Below are positions 33,469-43,877 of a DNA stretch of 64,000 nucleotides, piece by piece. Position numbers and translations under genes: made by a program. Where the stretch lies: positions 253,396,484 through 253,460,483 of the forward strand of contig CP136064.1 in the NCBI GenBank assembly GCA_032622095.1. The letters run 5' to 3'. The notes beneath the pieces are model-generated. The model was not told the origin of the DNA. It was given only the letters and a program-made list of their open reading frames with translations, and searched no databases. Every line of letters starts with the position of its first letter. Within the stretch, counting starts at the first letter, position 1. The stretch comes from Siphonodentalium dalli. Taxonomy: Eukaryota; Mollusca; Scaphopoda; Gadilida; Siphonodentaliidae.

Positions 33469-33925
33469 CGAGTCTGAGTTTAGTGTGCCTGTCATTTGCA
33501 GAATGAGATGCCCAGAGGGTGAATTTAGCGACGCTATCCCGCATAGCGGGCTAGCATCACTAAATTCACCCTCTGGGGACCTCATTTTAGGCCTCATCTT
33601 CTCTCGGAAGTTTCTTTATTATCCAATTTCTACAGAAACTTCTTCACATAGATTCTATTTCTTTTTTTAGTTTAGTTTCTCCATATCCCCAAATTGGCAG
33701 ATGACACATTGCATAATCGAGGCTCCCAATGGGTGTATATCACAATATTCACTATTTGGGAACTTCAATCTGAGTTTAGGTCTCCCATAGCAGATGAGGC
33801 CTAAGCAGAATGAGGTCCCCAGAGGTTGAATTTGGTAATGCTAGCTCGCTATGCGCGATAGCTTAACTAAACTATCTTCTGAGAACCTCATTCTACAAAT
33901 GACAGACACACTAAACTCAGGTTTG
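33469..33925. mobile_element. FB-A2 foldback element, complete
   Basis: 457 bp with 8-bp duplication CATGGAGT / CATGGAAT (33461-33468, 33926-33933). Left end CGAGTCTGAGTTTAGTGTG; right ..CACTAAACTCAGGTTTG. The first hairpin is nearly intact (tip CCCGCATAGCGGG); the second is decayed (TCGCTATGCGCGA). Confidence 0.9.
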
Positions 33926-33933
33926 CATGGAAT

Positions 33934-34486
33934 AGAGGTAATCAGAGAACACAGTCCTAGTATTTGTAGATGAAGTCCCCGATGAAAATCAATAAGTTTG
34001 GAATTTATCAGGTTGTGAATGCATATGTGCGGAGTTATGAGAGAGATCTATATATTGTGAAATGATTTCTGTCTCTTATGTATTTATGAATTTATACGCC
34101 TTCAGAGATTGCATTCCTTCTAAAAAAAAGCTATCTATTTTTGTGGGTTTTTATGTTTACTATATTTTGCTTAAGATATTTGACCTTTTCATGATTATCA
34201 AAAATTATTGTTGGCTGTCTGGTAGACATGTTGGTAGAGACAATATATAATTGTACCCTATGAATGAGAATCATCCCTTCCCAGAATGCAAAGTAATCAA
34301 GTTGGTTGGCATGGCTAGACCTTATGTTAACCTACTTAAATTCTGAAAAAAGACTCTGTTATGTACTTTTGGGAGTGGGGTCATTTTGTTTCAGGTACAT
34401 GTGGGAGTGTTAACATAAAAATGAGATCTTATGAGCACCAAAACAGGCTTTGTCATCCTAGAGTGAGAAATTATTTCAATCACCAA
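33934..34486. other. unique sequence
   Basis: A 62-codon hydrophobic ORF at 34062 is probably chance. Nothing else. Confidence 0.4.
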
Positions 34487-34494
34487 GTACCAAT

Positions 34495-35511
34495 TAGGGT
34501 TTAATCCCGGGAACGGGAATTTCCCGGTTCCCGGGTCCCATACTCATTCCCGTTTCCCGGGAATATGATTTGCAAGAACCGTGAATAGGGAGAATTGTTA
34601 ATACTTGGTATACCATACACCAGGGGACACAAACGGCACATAATTTCGTTTAATTTGTCCATGCACGGCGGACAAAGTATGCAATATATATGTTATATAT
34701 CTGCAAATGCTACATAAAGTGTGAGTTGAAGTGACCATGGTATCGTCTAAGGGATAAGGACTTAAGATTTGGTCTCGTGGCCCATGCACAGCCATGATTT
34801 CACGACATGAGCTTATGAGTCACAACATTGTGGCATGAACAGGTCGTTGGAAACATTACTTTTACAACGCGTATCAAATTATCAATTTCGGCGATGTTGC
34901 GTCAGCAATCTCATGCTATTGTTAGCAACACATGCACAGACTGTACTCCCACGCAGTTGCTTGAATGTGCGGTGTATGCCAATAAATAGACCGTGATGCA
35001 CATGCAGTTTCTGCTGATGACGCATTCGAATTTCCATGAGAGCAAATCGTTTAATGCAAGTTGTGAACTTGTGAGTATTGTGAATGTCAATGTAGAGTCC
35101 AGATAGAATATTATACCCGTACATTTCGAGCTTCCGTTATATACCGCTTTACGCAACATAGACGTAATGTACAGCACAATGGCCACCAGACTGACAAGTC
35201 ACTGGGTGACTTGATGTGCCCCGAACGTACTTTAAAAGACTACATCCGACTCCCGATAAAATAAAAAATATTATTATTAAAATTATGTTTTCCAACTTGT
35301 GTAATGTTATGTTGTATACAATTATGTGGCCAAAGAAGGTCAAATATAACAATTTGAAATATCCAGTAGTTAATCTAAATTATCATTATTTTGATCCCTG
35401 TCACCCAAATTAGCCAAATTGCGCATAACCCGTGTTGTACAACTTGTGCATACAAGTCATACTTTTCCCGGTTCCTGTTTTTTTCAATTCCCGGGCATAT
35501 ATTAAACTCTA
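34495..35511. mobile_element. hAT-like element with TAGGG ends, complete
   Basis: 1017 bp with a perfect 8-bp duplication GTACCAAT (34487-34494, 35512-35519). Left end TAGGGTTTAATCCCGGGAAC; right end, inverted, TAGAGTTTAATATATGCCCG. Subterminal CCCGGGAA/TTCCCGG repeats cluster at both ends (34508-34564, 35466-35495), as expected of transposase-binding sites. No transposase ORF; the largest ORF (91 codons, minus) has no recognised domain. Confidence 0.85.
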
Positions 35512-35531
35512 GTACCAATTGACAGCACCTA

Positions 35532-35742
35532 CAGTAATGCCCTAAATAATCGACTCCTTAACCACAGCAGAATTATGGGTAACTTGTCAGGATTTAGTCA
35601 GAAATATGGCTTGTTGCCATTCATCGGAAAGCTCTCACAGAGCTTTCCGATGAATGGCAACAAGCCATATTTACGACTATCTCTTGAAAAGTTGCCCATA
35701 ATTCTGCTGTGGTTAAGTAGTCGATTATTTAGGGCACTACTG
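35532..35742. mobile_element. TC-C foldback element, complete
   Basis: 211 bp between TA at 35530-35531 and 35743-35744. Arms nearly perfect; tip GCTCTCACAGAGC. Inserted 11 bp from the right target site of the hAT-like element. Confidence 0.95.
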
Positions 35743-35879
35743 TATCGTCTAAGCTTCAGAACATTCCCATCGGAAGTAAACATGCCTGGAGGAGATATTC
35801 TCCCTGACAAATTGTTGATGTGAACTGTCAAGACTATTAATTGTTAATCAGGGTTCTTTTTTCATTGGTACCAAAAAGG

Positions 35880-36005
35880 ATGGTTTGTCATGAAGAGGGG
35901 AATACCCTCTTCAGTGAACTCTATTTATGTGACAGACGGTTTGTCACAAAGAGGGGAATATCCTCTCCAGTGAATCGGCTATGAAGAGGGGAATACCCTC
36001 TCCAG

Positions 36006-36010
<5 letters not shown>
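35880..36010. repeat. Three degenerate copies of a GAGGGGAATA unit
   Basis: TGAAGAGGGGAATACCCTCT (35890), CAAAGAGGGGAATATCCTCT (35948) and GAAGAGGGGAATACCCTCTC (35982), each a short palindrome followed by CAG(T/A)GAA. A fourth, inverted copy is in 36655-36690. Confidence 0.75.

Positions 36011-36049
<39 letters not shown>
36011..36049. repeat. (TC)n microsatellite
   Basis: About 19 uninterrupted CT units. Confidence 0.95.
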
Positions 36050-36051
<2 letters not shown>

Positions 36052-36351
36052 ACAGGGTATCCGAGGTTATTAGTTGGTTGGTTTATTGTAGTTTAGCATC
36101 GTGTTATGCTATGTCACATCCCAACATCCCAGTTTTATTGACAGAGGAAAGACGGAGTAAAGGGTCATTTCCCTGGGAAGTCAGATAACTATTAACATGA
36201 ACCACTAGTACCATGATACATGAACCAGCTGGCTATCCACTTGGAACCCCTACCAATACTATTATACTATTTATTGTACACACTCTAACTTTATGGAGTG
36301 ATTTTCCTATGACTGACAATGACATCACCTGTATTTCATAACCCTGTCTTA

Positions 36352-36510
36352 CAAAATACTCATTGATGAGTAGCTCCCTTTATAGGAAATGTTCAGATAA
36401 TAAGTTCAACAAATGGCCTATGCCATTTGATGAATAGGCCATTTATTGAACTTATTATCTGAACATTTCCCCGCCAATGATTTATAGGAATCTTCACTTG
36501 TATTTTTTGT
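36352..36510. mobile_element. PB-D fragment, both ends lost
   Basis: AATACTCATTGATGAGTAGC..AATGTTCAGATAATAAGTTC and mirrored TTATTATCTGAACATTTCC, with tip region GGCCTATGCCATTTGATG. CCCTTTC ends absent. Confidence 0.75.
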
Positions 36511-36529
36511 TTGACTGATTGTCAGACTC

Positions 36530-36735
36530 ACTGAGGGCCCCCTTCCAAAACTGTTGAGAATTTATTATAGACACTCTCTTTAGCTGACCTCAGACAGACA
36601 ACTGATGCCGGACAGGAAACAATAGATACAAATCTCTTCAGTGTTAATAGAATGATTCACTGGAGAGGCTATTCCCCTCTTTGTGGACACATGTCTCTTC
36701 ACAACTTTTCGTTTGATATCTCACTTCCATAGAGT
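36530..36735 (-). repeat. Inverted copy of 32865-33030
   Basis: GAGAATTTATTATAGACACT, TTAGCTGACCTCAGACAGAC and CACAACTTTTCGTTTGAT are the reverse complement of the 32.9-kb segment. This copy adds the AGAGGCTATTCCCCTCTTTG unit also found at 35.9 kb. Confidence 0.75.
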
Positions 36736-36753
36736 GTATTAACTGGTCCATGT

Positions 36754-36836
36754 GTAACCCTTTCTTTACTAAATGGATTCTCCTAGAGTTATAAAAGTAA
36801 ACAATGCAATAGTTTATTATTCATCTGGATGGCACA
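36754..36836. mobile_element. PB-D left-end fragment
   Basis: GTAACCCTTTCTTTACTAAATGG..CTCCTAGAGTTATAAAAG..TTATTATTCATCTGGATGG, then broken. May be the displaced remainder of the 36352 fragment. Confidence 0.7.
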
Positions 36837-36895
36837 CAAACTGGAGGTTGTCGCCCACCGTTGATTATTACCAGTAGAATCACAGTATGGCTTAA

Positions 36896-37287
36896 CCCTT
36901 TACCCAACAGAACGGCCCTGTGCCAATGCATTCTCTTATATATGCGAGTCGACCATAGGTCGCCTCGCATATATAAGAGAATGCATTGGCTTAACACATT
37001 AAAAATTATAAAATTGTTAAAGAATGTAAGAAAAAATGGTAAAAAGTGTTAAATTTTTTTTTTTTTTAGGCCAATGCATTCTCTTATATATGCGAGGCGA
37101 CCTATGGTCGACTCGCATATATAAGAGAATGCATTGGCACAGGGCATAACTGTAACTATCACAATGTGGTCAAGGAGCCGGTTCCAATGATATCCATATG
37201 TGTATGGTGTTATTGAGATAGACCGAAGATATTTTAGGCTGTTGAAGCTTTATTTGGCCGGTTTTGGTCGGTTTGTTGGGTAAAGTG
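36896..37287. mobile_element. FB-B3 TTAA element, complete
   Basis: 392 bp between TTAA at 36892-36895 and 37288-37291. Ends CCCTTTACCCAACA and, inverted, CACTTTACCCAACA. Two perfect hairpins with tip CGACCATAGGTCG and its inverse, then an AT-rich tail with CCGGTTTTGGTCGG. Nearly identical, in opposite orientation, to 48431-48822. Confidence 0.9.
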
Positions 37288-37291
37288 TTAA

Positions 37292-37681
37292 CAGTTCTCC
37301 AGAGGGTAAATTTAGTGACTCTATCCCGCTTAGTGGGTTAGTGTCATCAAATTCACACTCTGAGATTCTCATTCTGCTGAGGCCTCAACTGCTATGGGAG
37401 ACCTAGGGTCAAATTGAAGTTTGTGATGTTCACCCATTAGTCACCTTGATTATGTATTTTATCTTCTGCAAATTGGGGAGTAATGAAACTGAATAGAAGG
37501 GAAAAAGTAACTATAAAAAACAATGTTAATTTGAGACTATATATACTTCTCAGAAGATGAGGCCCAATCAGAATTTAGGTCCCCAGAGGCTGAATTTAGT
37601 GGTGCTAGCCCACTGCGGGATATCGTTACTAAATTCACCCTCTGGGGACCTCAAATGAAAGACACACTATTTGCAGGCTTG
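37292..37681. mobile_element. FB-A3 foldback element, left end lost
   Basis: CAGTTCTCCAGAGGGTAAAT..GAGGCCTCAACTGCTATGGG..GAATAGAAGGGAAAAAGTAA..CACTATTTGCAGGCTTG. Its left terminus is missing exactly at the FB-B3 right TTAA. Confidence 0.75.
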
Positions 37682-38301
37682 AATCCTCTGCACAATCTTT
37701 TTCTTCACCAATAAAAGTTAAACTGAATAATACTGAGGTCACTGAATCACGGTCCCAGTGGTAGAAACAAAACACCCAAAATAACACAAACAATGTTTGA
37801 AATCTCTTGAATTTAGTAACTCAAAATTTCTCATGAATATATCACTTGTCAGTTTGTGCATTGTTTCTTTACTCTATGTGATGGCTATAAAGCAAATCTA
37901 TATTTACTCTTATTCTTATGACATATGCGGGGATGATGTGAATTTGTTGGTAAATATCACATCTTTCTTCATCCCATGACATTTATAGAGGGCATGCAGC
38001 TGCAGTCGGAATTCAATGTTGAGTAAATGCATCTTGATGTATACATGGTGTTGGTATGTGGACGCGGGTATGTGGACGGGTATGTGGACGCTGAGGCAGA
38101 AGACATTTTACCCAGCATTCCTTGACAGATTACCATCTGCGTTGCAATCAACAAAAAATTACTTGCGGAAATATTTTCATACTACAAGCAGGAGCTGCAT
38201 TCAATTGCAGTAATGGGGCTTGACTGGCTTATGAATTTGACTGTTTTGCATTCTATTAAAAGGGGTATGCCCATTTTGAAAATATGTAATAAGTAAAAAT
38301 G
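37682..38301. other. unique sequence
   Basis: Short direct repeat (T)ATGTGGACG.GG near 38057-38090. No gene recognised. Confidence 0.4.
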
Positions 38302-38425
38302 CAGGCCTTAAAATCCATCAAAATTTACGAGCATCAATTTATAGCATTTCTACAGTGAATCAGCTGCTTTTATGAGAATCAAACCGAGAATCATGATTCT
38401 GATTCTTGTCAGATTTTAAGCCCTG
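38302..38425. mobile_element. Family K short MITE, copy 1
   Basis: 124 bp: CAGGCCTTAAAATCCATC.. to ..AGATTTTAAGCCCTG, ends inverted. Inner AGAATCAAACCGAGAATCAT and ATGATTCTGATTCTTGTC. CAGG.C ends suggest hAT; the 8-bp duplication is not clear. Confidence 0.6.
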
Positions 38426-38613
38426 AAATGAGTATCCAGTAATAACTTGGCATACGGCGGCACGGAAATAGAAACTCATGTCGGTCTGAAGTATTCTGAG
38501 ACTGTATCTGACACTCTGAAATTTTGAGATCTCATTCCGAATTACTAATTTCTGAGTGCTGAAAATGAATCTTGGCAGACTGCTATTGCACTTAAGTTGG
38601 TTTCCCTCATTAA

Positions 38614-38860
38614 CCCTTGCATGACTGGAGTTTCCTGAAATTTTAAGAAAATCCTGTGCTAATGCATTCTCTTATATATATGAGTCTCCCATAGGGAACC
38701 TTGCATATATAAGAAAATACATTGGCGTAACAATATTTACCTTTTAAGCCAGTGGATTCTCTTATATGGGAGGCTCCCAATGGGATACTTGCATATATAA
38801 GAAAATGCACTGGCACATGATCTTTAATGCTGCACTAGCGCAGCTTGTGTCATGAAAGGG
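38614..38860. mobile_element. FB-B1 TTAA element, complete
   Basis: TTAA 38610-38613, CCCTTGCATGACTGGAG.. to ..GTGTCATGAAAGGG then TTGA. Two hairpins with tips CTCCCATAGGGAA and CTCCCAATGGGAT. Confidence 0.85.
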
Positions 38861-38864
38861 TTGA

Positions 38865-39696
38865 CAAATAATACACATGACATAACATTTTATGTCCATA
38901 CTCAGTGATATGGTAGAGCAGTGTAGAGGTTAGCTCCACATGGTTCTGTGCCTTTTTGATGGCTCTCGACACATGCTCTGGGGGACATGCTGTACAGTAT
39001 CAGGTCGTGGTGTGTTTGTTTAACAAATATTTCTCCCTGCCATGTTTATGGATATGCACCCATTGTTTTGACTGGTTGATGCCGCAAATGGAATCCAAAT
39101 GTTAGCTTTAGACTCCACCCATTTCACGTAAATAATTAGTTTATTCGTGGCCTCATGTAGAATTGAGTAATAAAACTGGCAATGAAAGAAGGATTCATGG
39201 CATGTGACTCATATATTGTTCTTGTTAAAACAATAGGAGTATATATTAAAACCATGACGTTTACTGCATTTTGTTTTTAGTCATAGTGATTGTGTTCTAT
39301 TTCACATGGAGTTAATTCACAAGTAGGTAGGTAAATTGAGAGAACATTATTAAGCTGGTTGAATTTAGAAACTCTAATATTGCATTATCATATCAAGTAA
39401 ACCTTCCATAGAAATGATAAATGATGATATATATTCATATATTCCAAATTGGGAGTCGAAAAATTATATAAACATGGATAAGATTTATCGTTACTATATT
39501 ATATATATAATATTCAAGCATCAATTTAGCAAGAAATTGCTCATTTAAAAATTATTTTCACATTCTGGAAATCAAAGTAACTTGATATATTCAATACCTT
39601 TAGATGGACATTATATACCTGAAAACACATAACCAAATTCAATAACTGTTTCCAACTGTCCACACAGAAAGAGAAAAATGCTGTCTATTTTTATAT
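38865..39696. other. unique AT-rich sequence
   Basis: No feature recognised. Confidence 0.4.
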
Positions 39697-39900
39697 CCCA
39701 ACTCTCGAAGAGAATGGGGGGTATACTGGATTGACTGCTTCCATCCATGTGTCTGTTCGTTTGTCTGTCCATCCATCTGGTTTGATAACTCAAACAAATA
39801 TGAACCTATTTCAATAATATTTGGTGTACAGGGTGTTTTCCACAATATCTCACATCAGTTAGCAAACCAGGTTTATCGCAATTGTTTTACCTGAGTTATG
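39697..39900 (+). mobile_element. HEL-F-like left border
   Basis: TTATATCCCAACTCTCGAAG..GGGGGGTATACTGGATTGAC..GTCTGTCCATCC..ACTCAAACAAATATGAACC. Only the left border and part of one unit. Confidence 0.5.
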
Positions 39901-39912
39901 ACCCTTCAGGTA

Positions 39913-40513
39913 CAGTAATGCCCTAAATAATCGACAAGCCATATTTCTGACTAAATCCTGAAAAATTGCCCATAATTCTGCTGTGGTTAAAGGCACGTGC
40001 GGCCTTAATTGTCGAAAATATTCATATTTGTTCCAAACACCGTAAACAGAAAAACATTAAAACGCATACAGTTCCGTTCATATATACCATGACCATCGCG
40101 TAAACAGCATGCTATCATAAAGACCTACTATATTTTACCTAAGCAAGAGCCTGATTGTGTTACAGAAGACAGCACAATGCTACTGGCTAATCACACACAA
40201 ATGGCATAAACGCTCTTTATTAGTTCCATATCAGGTATTCACCAACAAAGAACGCTCTTTATGTTTACCATCATAATATAAACAAACACCAGAAAAGTAA
40301 CTTTTTACGCCTTTGTTTACATAACAATGGTCAAACATATGACCATAACATACTGTTTATGCGATATTTCTTATTTGTATACGGACAAAGTCTATCTACA
40401 TTTTTATGTTCTTTCAGTTTGTGGCGGTTTTTGACGGGTTGAGACATTTTCACAGGATACCCACCGCCAAGGCCAACCGTGTCTTTAAGGAGTCATTATT
40501 TAGGGCATTACTG
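39913..40513. mobile_element. TC-C element split by a piggyBac-like insertion
   Basis: TA at 39911-39912 and 40514-40515. Left CAGTAATGCCCTAAATAATC joins directly to ACAAGCCATATTT, so one arm is deleted. At GTGGTTAAGGAGTC the host is interrupted by 494 bp plus a duplicated TTAA. About 103 bp without insert. Confidence 0.9.
39991..40484. mobile_element. piggyBac-like non-autonomous element nested in TC-C
   Basis: TTAA at 39987-39990 and 40485-40488. The uninterrupted host sequence (GGTTAAGGAGTC in other TC-C copies) proves the insertion. Ends AGGCACGTGCGGCCTTA and, inverted, AGACACGGTTGGCCTTG (12 of 17). Internal CGCTCTTTAT repeats at ~40212 and ~40253. No ORF. The TTAA target fits piggyBac, but the AGRCACG terminus differs from the CCCTTT type seen elsewhere in the window. 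Confidence 0.85.
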
Positions 40514-40515
40514 TA

Positions 40516-41345
40516 TGCTAGCACTGGCAATGTTCCAGAAACAAACTATAAGGAAGGACAGTTCTTTATTGTTACAAGATGCATAGAAAACTGGACTCAT
40601 ATTTTTTACGAGGCGATAATTAAAATCCCAGATTAACTGGGGATAAAATATAATACTCAATACAAGTGTTATTGCTATCTGAGGTATATGAATTTAAGCA
40701 ATCATGTAATACATGCCAAGGCAAACAAGTTGGCATTTAATCATATAAAAATTCAGTTATTGCACAAAAAAAAATAACATCTAAAATTGACATTTGCACC
40801 AGAACACCTACGAGACTCAAGTGCATAGCAAAATATTTTTGCATTATCAAACCAACCTAGAGATAGCCAAGTCTGGAAGCGATATCCATAATGTGTTTTT
40901 CTGTAGTCTGTGATGTGTTTGTACACACTCATAATCGCTCAGTTATGCTACCATGCATAACATCTCAACAGTTGATGAAAAACTGCTCCATATTTCCTCA
41001 CAAAGACCACCAACAAGTCTTCTAATCAATCCCCGCTGCTGCGTGAATCTCTGCAATTCTTCTGTGAAAACTGGCTGCCCCAGTCGGGAGAAAACTGATA
41101 TTGCCCTATCGCAGACATATAAATGGCAGCATAAATATTCCTAATATTTTATTGGGAATTAGAGTAAGCATCACACCCTTAATCTGTCAGCGTGATTCCA
41201 CAAACAATGCTAATCTTTCACTGAGTGAGCTAATCTCGGCAACCTGTTCGGGATCAACTAATCTTGTTCTCTCTGAGGAAATGTTCTTTAAAGGATTTCA
41301 CTCAAGTCATTGATTCAACTCCTGTATTTGTGATTTCTTAAAATA
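40516..41345. other. unique sequence
   Basis: No feature recognised. Confidence 0.4.
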
Positions 41346-41495
41346 TGGAGCTTCCTGAAATTTTGCGAAAAAACCCTGTGCCAATGTATTCTCTTATATA
41401 TGTGAGTCTCCCATAGGGTGCCTCACATATATAAGAGAATGTTTTGGCCTCACAATATTTACCTTGACCTTGTAAGCCAGTGCATTCTCTTATAG
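41346..41495. mobile_element. FB-B1 fragment fused to PB-D
   Basis: GGAGCTTCCTGAAATTTTGC, one full hairpin (tip CTCCCATAGGGTG), the linker and half of the second hairpin (AGTGCATTCTCTTATAG). It switches at 41495 into PB-D sequence. Confidence 0.8.
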
Positions 41496-41767
41496 TTGTA
41501 CTTATTATCTAAGCATTTCCTTCAATAAGCAGGGCTAAAAATTTGACGAGAATCAGAATAATGATTCTTAGTTTGATTCTCGTAAAATCAGCCAATTCGC
41601 TGTAGAAAAGCTATATTCTGATTCTCGCAAGATATTATGGATTGCAAGGCCATTAAATAGTACTTTGATTTATCTGTCATCTGCCTGTACATCCCTTCAA
41701 TTAAATAATAGACCTTTCCAATATACTGTTAAAACTGACTGGGAGAATCCATTTAATATAGAAAGGG
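41496..41767. mobile_element. PB-D right part, carrying a K insertion
   Basis: TTGTACTTATTATCTAAGCATTTCC.. then K (41530-41652), then TCATCTGCCTGTACATCCC..ATAGACCTTTCCAATATAC..TTAATATAGAAAGGG. The right TTAA has become TTAC. Confidence 0.75.
41530..41652. mobile_element. Family K short MITE, copy 2
   Basis: CAGGGCTAAAAATTTGACGA..GATTCTTAGTTTGATTCTCG..ATATTATGGATTGCAAGGCC, inverted relative to 38302. Confidence 0.6.
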
Positions 41768-41771
41768 TTAC

Positions 41772-42259
41772 CCCCCCCTATATTTGAACATTTACGGACA
41801 ATCTGTTGGACTAGCAGCTTTACACCCGCCCACTATTCAACCAGCCTCCTGCATTGTAATAATGACAGATCTTCTCTGTTATAAACATGCGGCTCTAACC
41901 CCTTGCATTGTGACAATGATAGATATGTTGTTAGACCAGCGGAAACATTATCCCGGCTATTAAATACTAGGACAAATTATATAATAATTATCAGTCTGCT
42001 GAATTTAACAATTTCCGATTGCGAAACATTTTAACTAATGATGGTGTCTGCGCTAGACTTGCTATCTGCATTGATCAACAGCGGGGCCCACAGACAGCAA
42101 TTTGCTGATTGATAAAAATTAGTTCAAAGGCGTAACTATTGTAACATCCCTTATTTGATGAATTTATCTTGGAAAGATGATAAGTGATGTTTCCATCATA
42201 GAATGTTCAAGTGGGGTCTGTTTTGACGTTACGAGTTAATGGGATCCGTCCGTGATTCG
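41772..42259. other. unique sequence
   Basis: No feature recognised. Confidence 0.4.
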
Positions 42260-42600
42260 ACATCTCCTGTTTTATTGACTTTGCTCAAATTTTACTATTT
42301 CAGTAGAGGCTCTGGCATTGAGTTGTCACATAAAGTTATGTTTTCAAATACAAATATCAACTGATTTTGTCTTGATTGAGTTTGAATACCAGCCAGGTCC
42401 GCCCATTTTGAGTGGAGTTACGTCCCTTATTTTAGTTAATTTTCTTGAATTGTGTTCACGATATTGGGATAACTTGAAACAAATATCAACTGATTTTGTT
42501 CATATTCAGTATATGAGACTTGATCAACAATGTCTTGATCGAGTTTGAAACTGGCCATGTCCACGTATTTTTGGCGGAGCTATGGCCTTTTATCATTAGT
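42260..42600 (+). mobile_element. HINE-like tandem core fragment
   Basis: AAATATCAACTGATTTTGT occurs twice (42350, 42480), each followed by GAGTTTGAA.(T)ACC.GCCA.GTCC and GGAG(T)TA.G.CC. Same style as 1800-2185. Confidence 0.45.
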
Positions 42601-42752
42601 TCGTTATTGCAAAATTTGTTTCCAATAGCACAATAACATCGGCGAGGTCGGTTTGCCTGGGAATATTTGGTGTGTGAGACTTGCTCAACAGTGTAGTGTA
42701 TGATAGCCAGTTACGATTAATGGATTTTCAATCCATCCCAATGTTTGGCATA

Positions 42753-42801
42753 CAGTAATGCCCAAAATAATCGAAGGAGTCAATTATTTAGGGCATTACT
42801 G
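42753..42801. mobile_element. TC-C minimal remnant (49 bp)
   Basis: TA at both sides, CAGTAATGCCCAAAATAATC joined to GGAGTCAATTATTTAGGGCA..CTG: only the two ends remain. Confidence 0.9.
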
Positions 42802-43114
42802 TAGCTACCGCAACTCACCCCTGCATCTCTGTGATTCTTGTTTTGCTGTGGGGTCAGGTAGGGCTTCGTTTTATTCTGTTACAACTTCATTTGAATGATC
42901 GCATATGATCATGCAATTACCAAGGTCAGTTGCTGACCATATTTATGATTAAAATATTATTATTTTGATACATGTATGTTAATACTTAATATTTCAACTC
43001 CCCCCCCCTGCTATTCTCCATGGACATAACATTGCATTGCAGGCTATGTGGGGTTAAACAGGTTAAATCTTTTTTTTTAGTTCATTCAAGAATAAAATTA
43101 TTGTTGTGACATTG

Positions 43115-43326
43115 TCTTGGAATGGTCTTCATTCATTTGGAGGGATGTTAGGTATATATGAGCAGACAACAACCAGACGAAATGATAATGCAAGTGCATA
43201 AGAATTCATATTCATTGGTGGGAAATGTTCAGATAATAAGTTCAACAAATGACAAAAGTGTTGAACTTATTATCTTATCATCTCCCATGGGAACTACTAA
43301 TCAATAAATATTTAGTAAAGAAAGCT
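43115..43326. mobile_element. PB-D element, left end lost
   Basis: CTTGGAATGGTCTTCATTCA..GGTGGGAAATGTTCAGATAA..GTTGAACTTATTATCTTATC..ATATTTAGTAAAGAAAG. Terminal CCCTTTC and TTAA not found on the left. Confidence 0.75.
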
Positions 43327-43518
43327 TAAAATTTCTTCAAAAGCTTTTAAAACTTTCTGATTTCTTATCAAATCATTCATCATGAAGCGTCTCTGCCACC
43401 AAATATGCCAGGATTCCTGTTTATCACAGAGTGATGGAATCCCAGGTTCCCCCCTTGATAACACAACTGTTTTGCCTGCTTTCATCATCTCTTCAATTAT
43501 CACCAGACATTCCTTCAT
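43312..43518 (-). CDS. Short ORF of unknown status
   Basis: 68 codons, ATG directly after an in-frame TGA. The product begins MKECLVIIEEMMKAGKTVVL and has a Trp-rich middle (SWHIWWQRRF) and charged tail, less AT-biased than most ORFs here. Its last codons read into the PB-D end, so any ancestral gene is truncated. No family recognised and no splice acceptor seen. May be an old coding relic or chance. Confidence 0.12.
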   Translation of the reverse strand: MKECLVIIEEMMKAGKTVVLSRGEPGIPSLCDKQESWHIWWQRRFMMNDLIRNQKVLKAFEEILSFLY

Positions 43519-43873
43519 TCATTCTAGACTTGCTCAGTGCATTTCATGCCAATTGTCTGCTCTTTTATTTTATTTTTTGTTTTGTAATTTTCGGTTAATG
43601 CCAAAAACACTGCCGCATCTATCAATGCATGACAACATGCCGAGAAACAGTGTTTTCAATATTACATCCTCTATCTTGATGGAAGAACTTGTATGTTCCA
43701 GTCGTCCTTCAAACTACTTTTACAATGACCATTTGTCTTCCAATCATGCTGTATGCTGTATGAAAATTCTATGAATGTACAAATTTAAAGGCTTCTAAAA
43801 CTGGGCCATAAATAAAAACAATTAATTTGGGGGATAGAAGACCGGTATGAAGCTAAATATTCACTTTTGGCAA
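43519..43873. other. unique sequence
   Basis: No supported feature. Confidence 0.4.
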
Positions 43874-43877
43874 TTAA

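Noticed and set aside
43382-43774. 130-codon ORF on the + strand
   Set aside because: No domain, overlaps an opposite ORF and ends in AT-rich DNA; probably chance.
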